DNA of 64,000 nucleotides from Maniola hyperantus (lineage: Eukaryota > Arthropoda > Insecta > Lepidoptera > Nymphalidae). Location: contig NC_048553.1 of the NCBI RefSeq assembly GCF_902806685.2, forward strand, positions 8,353,099 through 8,417,098, written 5' to 3'. This document shows, piece by piece, positions 29,890 to 40,344 of the stretch. Each line of letters begins with the position of its first letter. The stretch's first letter is position 1. Position numbers and translations under genes: made by a program. Under the pieces are notes generated by a model. The model was not told where the DNA came from, did not search any database, and worked only from the letters and a program-made list of their open reading frames with translations.

Positions 29890-30321
29890 ATTTTGATAAA
29901 CCTACAATTTTTGAAACCTCTTTAAATATGAATTAATATCATGTTAACTTTGTCTACTTATTAGGAAGTAAGCAAAACTTAAGTGTTTAATAGCTAAGAA
30001 GGATTTTAGAAAAAAAGTGAAAGTTTTGCAAAGAAAACAAGCTTATGCTAAGCTTTATAAAAGCACGCTCATAGCGGGAATTAGCAAATGAAACCACTTT
30101 TTTTCTTCTTGTAAGACTTTAATCAGAACTTTTATTCTCTCCTATATAATAACCTTAAAGTTAACTGACCTACGTATTTAACTTATTCGACGGCTATTTA
30201 CAACAAACGGAATTTATTTAAGAATGAAATAGGTAGGCATTTACCTATAATTTATTTTTTAAAGAAATAATTAGGTATAAAAGTAAGGCTAAAAATATTA
30301 ATACATATTTATTAAAAACAT
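29890..30321. other. Unique AT-rich interval
   Basis: No gene or repeat recognised. Confidence 0.35.
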
Positions 30322-30353
30322 TATTATCAAACATAAAACTATGTTTGATAATA
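30322..30353. repeat. Perfect 14-bp hairpin
   Basis: TATTATCAAACATA (30,322-30,335) pairs exactly with TATGTTTGATAATA (30,340-30,353) across a 4-base loop. A smaller one, GCCATATC/GATATGGC, lies at 30,435-30,457. Confidence 0.85.
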
Positions 30354-30457
30354 TTTAAATAAAAAGTATTTAATATAACTACCTAAGAAAATAATTAACT
30401 ATACGAAATTACTAAAAAAAATGTTGTAAAAGATGCCATATCATAAAAAGATATGGC

Positions 30458-31372
30458 TTCAGTCCGAAAAGTGTACGGACGGCAAAATAATGTAATTACT
30501 ATTATTGAAAAGAAATATCTAATAATTTGTAACTTTGACAATATAGCATTTGCTAAATAGTCATACAAAGTTAGAATATTATATAATTTACCTATTTTAG
30601 AACTATGTTTAAACTATCGTGAATGGTGTGTTGCGAATAACTGCGAATAGAACACGGCAATAATTACCTAATTCAAATCCGATTTACTGTCGGTGTACAC
30701 CCGACTAGAATTCGTTCGGTTCATGCTGTGTTCAGTAAGAGAACTCAATTCAGTTCTAAAGATGAATTAGAACTTGTTTAATGTGAATTCAGAGTAAAGT
30801 AAGAAAGTGATAGGTATAATTTGTTTAACATTATTAATTTGAATTAACAATGGTTTCCAAAAAAAGTTTTCAACAGAAAGTAGGTGCTCAAGGATAAAAA
30901 AATTGCGTAGGCATGCATTCTACTCACGAGTTCAAGCCGTATCCTATTCACAATTAAAAGTAAATTTACGTAATAAAACTTTATGAGTTCTTAATTCCCG
31001 GGAAAATACAATGCATAAAATAGTTCAAATTGAAGAATTTAACAAAGCTATGAGGCTCTGGGAACTTTATTATCCTTTTGTTAGGATAAAGTTCCTAGAA
31101 CCTTGTTTATAACTTTGTTGAAAAGACTTTTCTTAGTTCTAAAATTATGTGATTAATGGAAAGTGTGACCCTATCTATGATGAATATGACAGAGCGATAA
31201 GAGTAAGCGCAAATGCAGGAAGCGTAAGCGTGGCGCAGCACTGGAAGCAAAGATGATCCGAAGATGCTTACGCTATGTTCGATCTCTTTAGAGGACCTGT
31301 GGATGCTCTGCAGAGAATTGTCCCTGAAAAGTAAAAAATAGACATAAAAAAGATATCATGGCAACATATCGA
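30458..31372. other. Unique interval
   Basis: No gene recognised. Features seen: an imperfect hairpin GGAACTTTATTATCC/GGATAAAGTTCC at 31,061-31,095. TTTAAACTATCGTGAATGG at 30,608 is a word that recurs elsewhere. The stretch GTTCAGTAAGAGAACTC near 30,730 has an initiator-like TTCAGTA, but I do not call a promoter. Confidence 0.3.
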
Positions 31373-31374
31373 AA

Positions 31375-31594
31375 TATATAAAAGGAAAAGGTGACTGACT
31401 GACTGACTGACTGATCTATCAACGCACAGCTCAAACTACTGGACAGATCGGGCTGAAATTGGCAGGCAGATAGCTATTATGACGTAGGCATCCGCTAAGA
31501 AGGGACTTTTGAAAATTCAACCCCTAAGGGAGTGAAATAGGGGTTTGAAATTTGTTTAGTCTACGCTGACGAAGTCGCGAGCATAAGCTAGTTA
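31375..31594 (-). repeat. Family B interspersed repeat, full length
   Basis: Same order as the 20.6-kb copy: AAAAGGAAAAGGTGACTGAC, ATCAACGCACAGCTCAAACT, CGGGCTGAAATTGGCAGGCA, AACCCCTAAGGGAGTGAAAT, GACGAAGTCGCGAGCATAAG. The two are close in sequence. Confidence 0.85.
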
Positions 31595-32017
31595 ATTTCA
31601 TAATCATAGTATTTTTCATTTACGAAGGCAATTTTGGCATATTGATTTAATTGAAGGTTGAAGGAATTGAAGGTATTGGTGAAGGTTGGACATGATGTCC
31701 AAATTCTTAAAAAATCATTACAATACAGTGGATGTTCTTTTTTATCTCATCAAGATTTTTTTTAGTTCCAAAATATAAATTAAAATGGGTAAAAAATAAA
31801 AATACAGTATATGCACGCACTTCAATATTGGCATAACATAACATGTCTAAATATTAGTGAGTTGAGATTTTTTTATCACCATTTATCAGAATAGGTACTT
31901 ACTTAGAAAAATGTTGCAAAATCCCAAAATTTGAGGTGGTAGATGTAAGGACCTGGCTGTTGTTTCTTCGATCTGAAAAAATCAAATTGAACTGTTCAAT
32001 AAATTAAATTCTATATT
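31595..32017. other. Unique AT-rich interval
   Basis: Contains a local TTGAAGGTTGAAGGAATTGA repetition near 31,650 and no gene. Confidence 0.35.
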
Positions 32018-32084
32018 GTCAGTCAGTCAGTCAGTCAGTCAGTCAGTCAGTCAGTCAGTCAGTCAGTCAGTCAGTCAGTCAGTC
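32018..32084. repeat. (GTCA)n microsatellite
   Basis: About 17 uninterrupted GTCA units. Family B normally ends with a few CAGTCAGT units before CACCTTTTCC. Here AGTCACATTTTTATT follows, so the array may be an expanded family-B tail. Confidence 0.9.
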
Positions 32085-32111
32085 ACATTTTTATTTTAGA
32101 TTATAATAACA

Positions 32112-32403
32112 ATGGCACCGATTCTAAGCACAACCTAATTTTAGAGTATTCGCACCCTCTTCTTACTATTGTAATATGAAAAGGACAGAAGCAGTTTGAC
32201 ATTTCTAAATTTAATTTTTAGATGGTAAAACCCGTGATTTTAGCACGCACTCGCGAACCTACTGTTTAAATTTGTATTGTGCACTAAAATTTAGAGTCTT
32301 TAAATGTGAAAGTCATGTTCCGTTCCTTTTTTAGCATTAGTAAAAAGAAAAGGATGCAGATATTTTAAATTTAGTTTAGAGAGAGACTAGAGAATCGGGG
32401 CCA
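32112..32403. mobile_element. Family F fold-back MITE, copy 1
   Basis: Starts ATGGCACCGATTCTAAGCAC and ends GAGAATCGGGGCCA. The termini and long subterminal arms are mutually complementary: TTTTAGAGTATTCGCACCC near the left mirrors GGATGCAGATATTTTAAAT near the right. It is 292 bp and differs from copy 2 (52,993) at only about four positions, so amplification was recent. Confidence 0.85.
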
Positions 32404-32660
32404 ATATTAAATGCGGCTTAATAACGAAGAAAATCGTAGACACTCGTAGACATTTCGTAACTCCAAAATGTAGATCACGAAGCTCGTAGCGGACGCTCCA
32501 CACAAATACACGCCTACGCAGGCTCGTAGCAGGCGCGCTGCAAAATGTAGATCGTCAATGCGATTGATAAAAGTTTTGCTAATTGGTTTTTATATTGAAT
32601 TACTAGTTAAGTAATAACCGCGACTTTGTCTGACATCACTTTTTTTGTGATAATTTTCTG
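32404..32660. other. Unassigned interval with CGTAG repeats
   Basis: AATCGTAGACACTCGTAGAC, GAAGCTCGTAGCGGACGC and GGCTCGTAGCAGGCGCG are recurring CTCGTAG words over about 110 bases, with TGTAGATC at 32,469 and 32,545. It may be a small degenerate element. Confidence 0.3.
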
Positions 32661-32663
32661 GGA

Positions 32664-32800
32664 TCATAATCATAATCATAATCATAATCATAATCATTTA
32701 TTTATTTTGCTCAGATATGGTAGGTACATGTATATTATTTACATGGGGTCTTAAAAGTTAGGTAATCAGTTACATATCCTGCCAAACATGGCGTGCAAAA
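32664..32800 (-). mobile_element. LINE 3' UTR fragment with (AATCAT)n tail
   Basis: About five AATCAT units (32,664-32,697) run into TTTATTTATTTTGCTCAGAT and later CCAAACATGGCGTGCAAAAT. The same arrangement (TTCAATCATTCAATATTTTT...GCCATACAATGGCATGCAAA) occurs at 52,265. Both look like minus-strand LINE 3' ends. Confidence 0.5.
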
Positions 32801-32947
32801 TTATTTCTAAATTATCTAATTTCATTAATATTGCAATGTCATCGTGTACTCATACTCATCATGTAAATGTTTTTAATAATTCAAATGTCTATTTCTATTC
32901 AATAATATATAAATAATAAAATAACATTAATATATAATGTAACATTA

Positions 32948-33057
32948 TGACTTATGTTACTTTTGGTACTCTTCAGGTATTTAACTATAGGGATCCATAT
33001 AAAAAAGCAAGTTGATCTGTGCTCTATTGTGGCGTGATTGAAGTACAAACCAACAAA
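32948..33057 (+). repeat. Family A1 fragment (3' half)
   Basis: ACTTATGTTACTTTTGGTAC, CTTCAGGTATTTAACTATAG, TTGTGGCGTGATTGAAGTAC and AAACCAACAAAG. Head and core are gone. Confidence 0.55.
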
Positions 33058-33339
33058 GATGTACTGAAGTGAGGATAGTGATGCTTGCTTACCCAGTAGA
33101 AGTCGTGCATCCATAACAGAATTTCGCCTTCATCAAATTAAACAACAGAAGACCAGAAGCACTGCAAATCTGAAACCAAATTTTTTTTTCGATTATTTTT
33201 ACTGGACGTTTCATGTAAGTACTGTAGATTTTGATGCTTGATACTGCACGGGTGATAAAGTATCTAATGATGAGATGGTACCTAACTAAAGTAAAAAAAA
33301 AAACTTTTACCCTGTACTCTAGGTGGCTTTATAGTTAAC

Positions 33340-33575
33340 TACCTGATCCCACGACTTCGTTCACGTGGTTTTTAAAAATCCCGTGGGAACTCTTTGATTT
33401 TCCGGGATAATAAATAGACTTATGTCACTTTCCAGGTCTTCAACTATACCCATCCAAAAATCACGTTGATCCGTTGCTCCGTAGCGACGTGATTGAAGGA
33501 CAAACCATCTGACTGACTGACTGACCGACTAACTAAATGAGTGATCTATCAAAGCACAGCTAGAAATTTTCAAGA
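33340..33575 (+). repeat. Family A1 repeat fused to a family B scrap
   Basis: A1 from CCTGATCCCACGACTTCG to GTGATTGAAGGACAAACC (about 33,508). The sequence then switches to ATCTGACTGACTGACTGACC and GAGTGATCTATCAAAGCACA, the reversed 3' end of family B. The junction replaces the A1 AACAAACAAACAC tail. Confidence 0.65.
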
Positions 33576-34485
33576 TTTTTGGAATGATATTAAAGCACTA
33601 ATCTCTACTTATATTATGTACAAGTACGCTGGACTTTCTAAATTCTGACCTGATTTTTACCAGTACATTTATCTTTGGAGTCAAGTTTTCTGACCTGAAC
33701 AATTACTCTAAAGCCGCTGAATTGATAGTAATTTAAAAATTGAGTATGGACACCTTACATGGGTACCTAATCCTTAAAAAGCTTCAGCAGCCCCAAAATT
33801 ATAGCCCCTTTTACATAATTTCATTTATGCCTTGGCGGTTATGAAGACTATTTGATTATAGAAAATGGTTTTCATTCTAACCAATTTTATCTTCTATTAC
33901 TTATGCGGGAAGATTGAATATAGGTCGTTTTATTGAGCTAAGCAACAGTTTTATATTAGCCAAAAGAAAATCGAATCAGGGAGGGAGCTAAATCGGTTTA
34001 TCGCAGATTTCGTCAGTTAACAATAATTAAATATTGGGGCTAGACGACATTTATTTGAATACGGTTCTTTTAGTCAATTACTCTTAAGATGAAAAACAAG
34101 AAAATGGTAAATTAAATCTTTTTTATAAACTAAGTATTAGGTATAGTTCCAGAGTCCATTATTATAACTGCATATAATGTCTAGACTGTTAAATGACAGG
34201 AATATAATTAAAGTTAGTATTAGCTTCTCGAATTCAAATTAGTTTACATCGTAAAAGTGCAAGTTTTAATGGCAACTTCGAATATTAAACTATTTATAAC
34301 TCTCTAGAGATTTCTAATGACTCTAGTGTTAGAAAATATGCAAAAATAATTTTTGTCTATTTAATAGACATTCTAGGTACAAAATGGGTAGCTGAACCTA
34401 CCTGATAAGAGAGGTCATCACGTTCTATATATACCTACCTAATACAAGAGAGGAGAGAAAAGATTTTCTTAGAATTTATTAATGA
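33576..34485. other. Unique AT-rich interval
   Basis: No gene or repeat recognised. Confidence 0.35.
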
Positions 34486-34545
34486 TTAGCTGATGACCGC
34501 GACTTCGTCCGCGTGGATTTAAGTTTTTAAAATTCCGTAAATACA
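34486..34545 (+). repeat. Family A head fragment
   Basis: TTAGCTGATGACCGCGACTTC, GTCCGCGTGGATTTAAG and TTTTTAAAATTCCGTAAAT, then broken off. The next A1 copy follows 60 bases later. Confidence 0.65.
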
Positions 34546-34607
34546 ATAATGATAGGTATGCGGTCAACTTAAATCTATTAAATTTAATTTATTTGATGCC
34601 AGTTGAT

Positions 34608-34820
34608 ACTAGTTGATGCCATCGCTCGTCTGCGTGAATTTAAGTTTCAAAAATCACGTGGGAACTCTTTGATTTTCCATTGTTTTAACTACATAATATG
34701 TTATCTATAAGATATAACCATGTAAAAAAATCACGCATATCTGCCATTATGACTTCTGTGATTATGCCAATAAACCAACAGACAAAACACTATCGCATTT
34801 TTTATGGGTTGGGTAGTGAT
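34608..34820 (+). repeat. Family A1 repeat, diverged
   Basis: GTTGATGCCATCGCTCGTCTG, AAATCACGTGGGAACTCTTT, ATAACCATGTAAAAAAATCA, AATAAACCAACAGACAAAAC and ACTATCGCATTTTTTATGGG. Confidence 0.65.
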
Positions 34821-36300
34821 CATTTCATATCAATTAACAATGATGATTTGCAAGGAAAAATGACATTTATCATTATTCATAAAATTTACATACTTTTACT
34901 ACAGTCATTTATTACACAAATTCCAACTCTATCGATTATTAAAATACGTGTAGACACAGATAGGTACTGTGGGTACACTCGAGGGAGGGTCTGACGATAT
35001 AGAAGAGGACAAATTTAGGATTTGCTGTAAATACATTTATATGTATATCAGTGTGAGCATAGTTTAGAAATTCGCGAAATGTGGGCGGACGTGGACTCGA
35101 CAGTATATGCAAAATTTTTAGATTATTCGTCAATCCAATGAGCTGAGTAGATATCTTTTAAATTAGTATATTAATTTTCCACGGATAGACATAAAGTGAT
35201 TCGTTTCATTAATTGCCGTTTTAGCATAATATGGAATACCTTTCCGACTTCTGTTTTTTACGTCACCTTTAAATAAAGAGCGAATAGGCATATTCTAGCA
35301 AAGTACGATTTACCGTGGGCTGCATCATTTGCTAATTTACCAAAAGCTAGCCTAAGAAGTATATTATTAAAAAAAATTGTTTGTTTTGTAACTAAATAAA
35401 ATTAGTTAGTAAAATTAAATAAGTATATAAAACATATTATTATACGTAAGTATAAATGTAGTAGTATAATAAATATTAAATCGCAACTGCAGTCAAAAGT
35501 TTGGCCGAAGTCAAAGTTTTATACTCATCAGTCGCCGAAAACCTGCAAAGGACTTCAGCGCAGTGCATAGTGAATATTATTTTGTATTCAAATTTCGGAT
35601 AAGAAATACTTAACTATTACGTAAACCAAAAGTCGATATAGGTGCACAGACATTGTACCGTGAGAAGATAGAAAGAATTACTAAATATACTTACTAGAAA
35701 ATATTTAAATTTATAGATACTACGCCGTTAAAATTTCATAAATTAACAAATAGTATAAAGAGAAGTGAATTAATTTTGGGGAGCTACAGAATCTTTTGAG
35801 CACCTAACCGGTCATCGTGAGATCTGGTCAAAGATCAATTCAAATTATAATGCGAGTGTCGTTCTCATAATTACGCATGCGCTGACCTTGTGACTGCTAC
35901 CCTATGACTTGACCGTTGATCCTTGATACTGGTTTGTTGAATCTTATATCAAACATTAGATTTTTGTTATTAATAGTGAGTAGATTGTTTCTAACCTCCT
36001 ATAAGAAACATTTTCAGTAACTTTAGCTTCAAGGTCAATATTTTCATCGACAAGTAAGTAATATTGAACTCAGGAGAATAAATTGCATGTTTTGACAGTT
36101 TTTGTTTTCGGAACGTGTAAATAATTATTTTATACCGCAGTTAAATATTTTGAGATTTAGAAATACGCCCTTGTGACCGAAATTAATAATCAATATCTCG
36201 ATAAACAACGTTGTTGTTTGTCAAAAATTGTATGGTCATATTTGACATTATAATAACGTTGCTACGTAATTTATCATCAAAGATTTTATTTACTTATCAT
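34821..36300. other. Long unique AT-rich interval
   Basis: No gene, repeat family or structured RNA recognised. The frames at 34,698-35,133 are chance. Confidence 0.4.
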
Positions 36301-36468
36301 TGACTAGCTGATGCCCGCGTCCATGTGGATAAAAATCACGTGGAAACTCTTTGATTTTCGGGGATAAAAAGTAGCTTAGATGTCATTCTTCAAGTCTTTA
36401 ACTACATACCAATACAAAACATCATGTCGATTCACTACTCCGTTGTGACGTTATTGAAGGACAAACCA
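36301..36468 (+). repeat. Family A1 repeat, 3' truncated
   Basis: ACTAGCTGATGCCCGCGTCC, AAATCACGTGGAAACTCTTT, GGGGATAAAAAGTAGCTTAG, ACTCCGTTGTGACGTTATTG and AAGGACAAACCAAG. Confidence 0.75.
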
Positions 36469-36765
36469 AGTTTAGGGATTGTGAATCTTATCTAAAGATT
36501 TGACATATCCTACAATGGACTGCTTGAATTCACATTTTGTTTGTAGTGAAGGTGGCTCACTTGAGAAGCTTTGCAAGTGTGGGTACTGCACACATTTGCG
36601 TTTTGTGTATTGGTTTAATGTTTTATTATTATTATTATCTATTGACGTAATAAGTATACAAAATCATTACATTACATACTCTCATTTTGAATTACGAGTT
36701 TAACTACGCAAAATAGATAAAATGTTTCTTTAGTGTAATGTTTGTGTTTAAATAATTATAAATGG

Positions 36766-36841
36766 GTGACGTGCGGGTGTGCGAGGCGTATCCCCGCCTG
36801 GATCCCCGATTGCCATCTCAATCTATCGCGGACTATAGGTA
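36766..36841. mobile_element. Family P half element
   Basis: GACGTGCGGGTGTGCGAGGC, then GATCCCCGATTGCCATCTCA and ATCTATCGCGGACTATAGG, that is, the right half only. Confidence 0.6.
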
Positions 36842-37139
36842 CCATGCGGCTCTGTGGCATGCCATAATTTTGCATTATTTTATAGAACTCTGAAATAATC
36901 ATGTAAATGAACCTTAAAACTGGTTTACGTCAGAGCAACATAGTGCAATATTGAGGCATGCTACAGGACTGCAAGCTATAATAATTAAAATCTAGCAAGA
37001 CCTGTGGTCAGACTGTCGCTCCGTTATAATCCAATTCTGCAGCACGATGATGTCTTGGCCAAGAATGAGAGCTACATGCTGCTTGGGCCGCATGTAGCTT
37101 GTGAATTTTGTACATAATATTTGTATGGCGGAGGACTGT

Positions 37140-37201
37140 GTTTGGTGGCACGTTCTTGAAAAGACCTATGTCCAGCAGTGGACGCGTATAGGCAGATGGA
37201 T
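37140..37201 (+). mobile_element. RTE-type LINE 3' terminus
   Basis: The frame reads HVLEKTYVQQWTRIGRW across AAGACCTATGTCCAGCAGTG and GACGCGTATAGGC. It has no (GAT)n tail, so it is a different subfamily or a decayed copy. Confidence 0.55.
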
Positions 37202-37644
37202 TAGATTTAATGTCATTTTAACTCGAAAGTTCGATAGGTAATCATGAGAGCGTACACAATAGTTATTTTCATTGTCGACTTTTTGGTTACTTTCTCTTCA
37301 AATTCACGACACAGTGGCCTCGTGTGTGCGGAGACTTAACGTATAATCCCATGTGAACTCAACATTACAGCTCGCGGCGTCACTCTGACGTGGTATACGA
37401 GCGAGTGGGTGTGTGGGTGTGAGCATGTGTGTAAGGCGAAGTTAGATCGTCCACACTTTACCGCCGAGCCTCGATAGAAACTGTACAGAGGCAGGAGATT
37501 GTCAATTGCAATTATTATTTTAATTTTAGTAAAAAAAATATCTTGAGACAAAGTCAATTTTTTATATACCTATCTACCTAACATACACCAATCATACACA
37601 TCGTTAAGAAACTGTACCAACAATAGGCGGCGGCCTATCGCTAA
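37202..37644. other. Unique interval
   Basis: No gene. 37,390-37,470 is GT-rich (GAGTGGGTGTGTGGGTGTG) and then CG-bearing (TTTACCGCCGAGCCTCG). Confidence 0.3.
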
Positions 37645-37713
37645 GAAGACAATATTTTTATTCAAACAAAGTTTTGTAAGTGCTTTTAAATCGTCAAAAC
37701 ATTTTGTTATGTC
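37645..37713 (-). mobile_element. LINE 3' UTR fragment
   Basis: AATATTTTTATTCAAACAAA, then GTTTTGTAAGTGCTTTTAAA and TCGTC is the minus-strand form of GACGATTC...AGCACTTGTAAAAGTTTACATGAATAAA-type LINE ends (compare 63,660). Confidence 0.45.
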
Positions 37714-37721
37714 TGTGTAGG

Positions 37722-37867
37722 CAGTGGCGTGCAGGTCATAGAGGCGTAAATGCACTGCTTACCCCAGTTGTAATAGCTCAATGCATATTTTTCATTATGA
37801 CCTGCCAGTAAACAGGTTCCTACCTAACTATTGCCTACCCTGGCTTCAAACCGTGTGCACGCCACTG
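37722..37867. mobile_element. hAT-type MITE with 12-bp TIRs and 8-bp target duplication
   Basis: Left TIR CAGTGGCGTGCA (37,722-37,733) and right TIR TGCACGCCACTG (37,856-37,867) are perfect complements. TGTGTAGG stands immediately outside both ends (37,714-37,721 and 37,868-37,875). An 8-bp duplication and a CAGTG tip are diagnostic of hAT elements. An internal GCAGGTCATA/TATGACCTGC inverted pair adds to the fold. At 146 bp it is non-autonomous. Confidence 0.85.
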
Positions 37868-37875
37868 TGTGTAGG

Positions 37876-39360
37876 TATATACCTATTTAAGAAACCAACT
37901 AAGTTTTTATGTGTACGAGTCCGTACGTGTTGTAAGCAAATCGCCTCAAAGAAAATAGTGAAATAATTTGGTGGAGATCAGAAAATATATTCTTATTGAG
38001 ACGAATGAGCTTAATTAATTTAACACGAGTTAAATTTTCGTATAAAAAAATATATCATCGACTTAACAGCCAAAACGAAAATTGGATAAATAAGTAACCT
38101 GAATTAGGCAATGAATTGAAAAGGAAGTAGTACAGACGTCTGGGGGAGGCTTTTGCTCAGTCAAAAGACAATAAGTTCTAGAAAAGATATTTTTTTGAGT
38201 TTCATTTCTGAGGTGATTAAATCTAAAGTTCCATGAGCCCTTGCGACTGTACTCTGGTCAGCTTCTAACATCATTAATCTAACTTTCGTGCTACCCTTTA
38301 TAATAGTTCGGTCCGTTCCCTCGGGCGGAGGGTGGAGGGTGCAAGTAAAGAGAGGGGGTGGGGGTGTATTAACATACGAATTTGGCCAGCCTTCTTCTTG
38401 GGGGGGACGAATTTAAGTTTTGCGCCGACTGTATTGATCCGGACGGTTTCGCTAGTGTAATGATGCACGGCTTACGTTATCCGTCAAGTGCTTTCGGCCA
38501 TCTTGTTTTTGTTTTTATTTTAATATTTCTTATTTTTTTTAAATAAAACATCAAAAACCTGAGCTAGCAGCTATGCGTAAGGATATGTAAATATATTCCT
38601 AGGCACATAATCATACGGCTGATGGTCCTGGATGATTTTACGGGGCTCTTCAACAAGATAAAAAGCATTTTGGGCTACCCATCCTAATTTAATGGGCCAC
38701 TAAAAAAAATATATGAAGAAACCAATGTTTGGGCACAGATTAAGTAAGTACCAAGAAAAAATTACTCAGCTTTTACCCTGATCATTTTCCCAGTATAAAA
38801 ACTAGAAAAAAGAGCACTTTTAAAACAACTTTTGAAACTAACTATTTAGTTATGTTTTAAATAAAAACTAGGTACCTAAATTATCGAGCACTTTTGAAGA
38901 AAGTTTGAACAAGGAAAAAAATTGCGAATTTTAAATTTAACTTAGTTCTTGCTTAATTAATTAATATAATTAATAGAACATACCTTTTGGTTAGCACGTA
39001 CCAATCTCCATAATATTAAAGCAATTAAAAGTTTAGCTTCAACGCAAGTTAAAAGGGTAACTTACGGGCTAGGAAATATAAACAGAACATGACGTCTTGT
39101 CGGATAAAATTGATTGGATCTCACTGGAGAGGAAATGACGCAAAAGGACAGCGTCAAGAGGAAGCGATTCCCATCTCGATGTTGCCACTTTTAATTAATT
39201 CTTATAAGTGCTTCGTTGGTTTCAAATTGCATTGACTATTTTTTAGGGCATGTTTTAACGTTTACGAAGGAATCTCGCAACTTACGGTCGCAATCGTATT
39301 TTTCACGTTGATATACAACATAACCTTCATTAAAAAATAAAATACATAAATATGATGGAT
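37876..39360. other. Unique interval with G-rich tract
   Basis: 38,325-38,410 is strongly G-rich (GGGCGGAGGGTGGAGGG, AGAGGGGGTGGGGGTG, TTGGGGGGGACG). CTTTCGGCCATCTTGTTTTT follows at 38,502. A scrap CGTCTGGGGGAGGCTTTTGC at 38,137 could be a LINE end (RLGEAFAQ). No gene. Confidence 0.35.
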
Positions 39361-39680
39361 AGTGGTGATAGTCTAGTGGTTAATACGTCTGCCTTCTATT
39401 CTGGAGGTCAGGGGTTCGATCCCGGGCACGCACTTCTAATTTCGAATTATGTGCGTTTAAAGCAATTAAATATCACTTGCTTTAAACGATGAAGGAAAAT
39501 ATCGTGAGGAAACTTGCATGCCTGAGAGCTCTCCATAATGTTCTCAAAAGTGTGTGAAATCTGCCAATCCACACCGGACCAGCAGCGTGGCAGATTATGG
39601 GCTACACCCATCTCATTCTGAGAGGAGACCTGATAGAAGACTCGGTAGTGGACCGGTGATAGGTTGGTCATGAAGAAGAA
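39361..39680 (+). mobile_element. tRNA-derived SINE (family S), full head
   Basis: Head AGTGGTGATAGTCTAGTGG contains an A-box-like TAGTCTAGTGG. GGGGTTCGATCCCGGGC at about 39,412 contains a canonical B box. The body includes GTGAGGAAACTTGCATGCC, GACCAGCAGCGTGGCAGATT and CATTCTGAGAGGAGACC. The usual GATGAT tail is replaced by a GAAGAAGAAAGGAAGAAGG purine tract. This is the best preserved pol III promoter of the family here. Confidence 0.85.
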
Positions 39681-40344
39681 AGGAAGAAGGATATAGGTAT
39701 AATGAATAGTATCTACAACCATGTCACAAAAATAAATCAAGAGTTCCAGTTTTAGTTGGGTTTCTCTTTTTTTTTCGTGTACTGTACATTGTTGATTTAT
39801 TTCTTGCCTTTGACGACAGCTTTATCTAAAGTTGAATGACGATGGACTGTCAAATTGAGCGTGCTAATGTGGAACTATATGAATTTTTTGGCATTGGTAA
39901 GTACCTATTGTACGCGACAGGCTGAGATGGTCATGCGGTGGCTCTTCCCAATGGCCACCGAATCTATCTAATTTTCGAGTGTCAATTAAGTAAAAGAGGA
40001 TCTTTTTTCAAAAACTAAGCTTGACAATTACCTACCTATTTAATATTGACAATTATTGAATCTAAATATAATGCATAATGAAATTATGCTTATCATCACT
40101 ATCCATAATTAGATATTTTTTCGGTATTTAAGTATAATGAAGATTTAGTCATATTTAGTAAGTAGAGCTTTTCGACAGCGTACCACTCAACAAATAACAT
40201 AACATTTTTAAATAAAAGCTTTTGTACGAAATGAACAAACCTAGTGATCACATTTTCAGAGGTTCACAGATAAAATAAAAAAATACAAAAGCAATACGTC
40301 ATCATAACATCTGACACTCGGAGGACGCGTCGCATCTTTTGATC
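39681..40344. other. Unique interval with a family P scrap
   Basis: At 39,908-39,945 TTGTACGCGACAGGCTGAGAT looks like a left family-P end, but nothing else of the element follows. Otherwise AT-rich and unassigned. Confidence 0.35.

Noticed and set aside
32018..32084. CRISPR-like or minisatellite array
   Set aside because: A plain GTCA tetranucleotide run without spacers. The sequence is eukaryotic.
38110..38165. RTE LINE end (RLGEAFAQ)
   Set aside because: Only about eight residues match and neither side extends the similarity.
39361..39440. Functional tRNA gene
   Set aside because: A- and B-box-like motifs are present, but no cloverleaf can be closed and the unit continues into a SINE body that occurs repeatedly.
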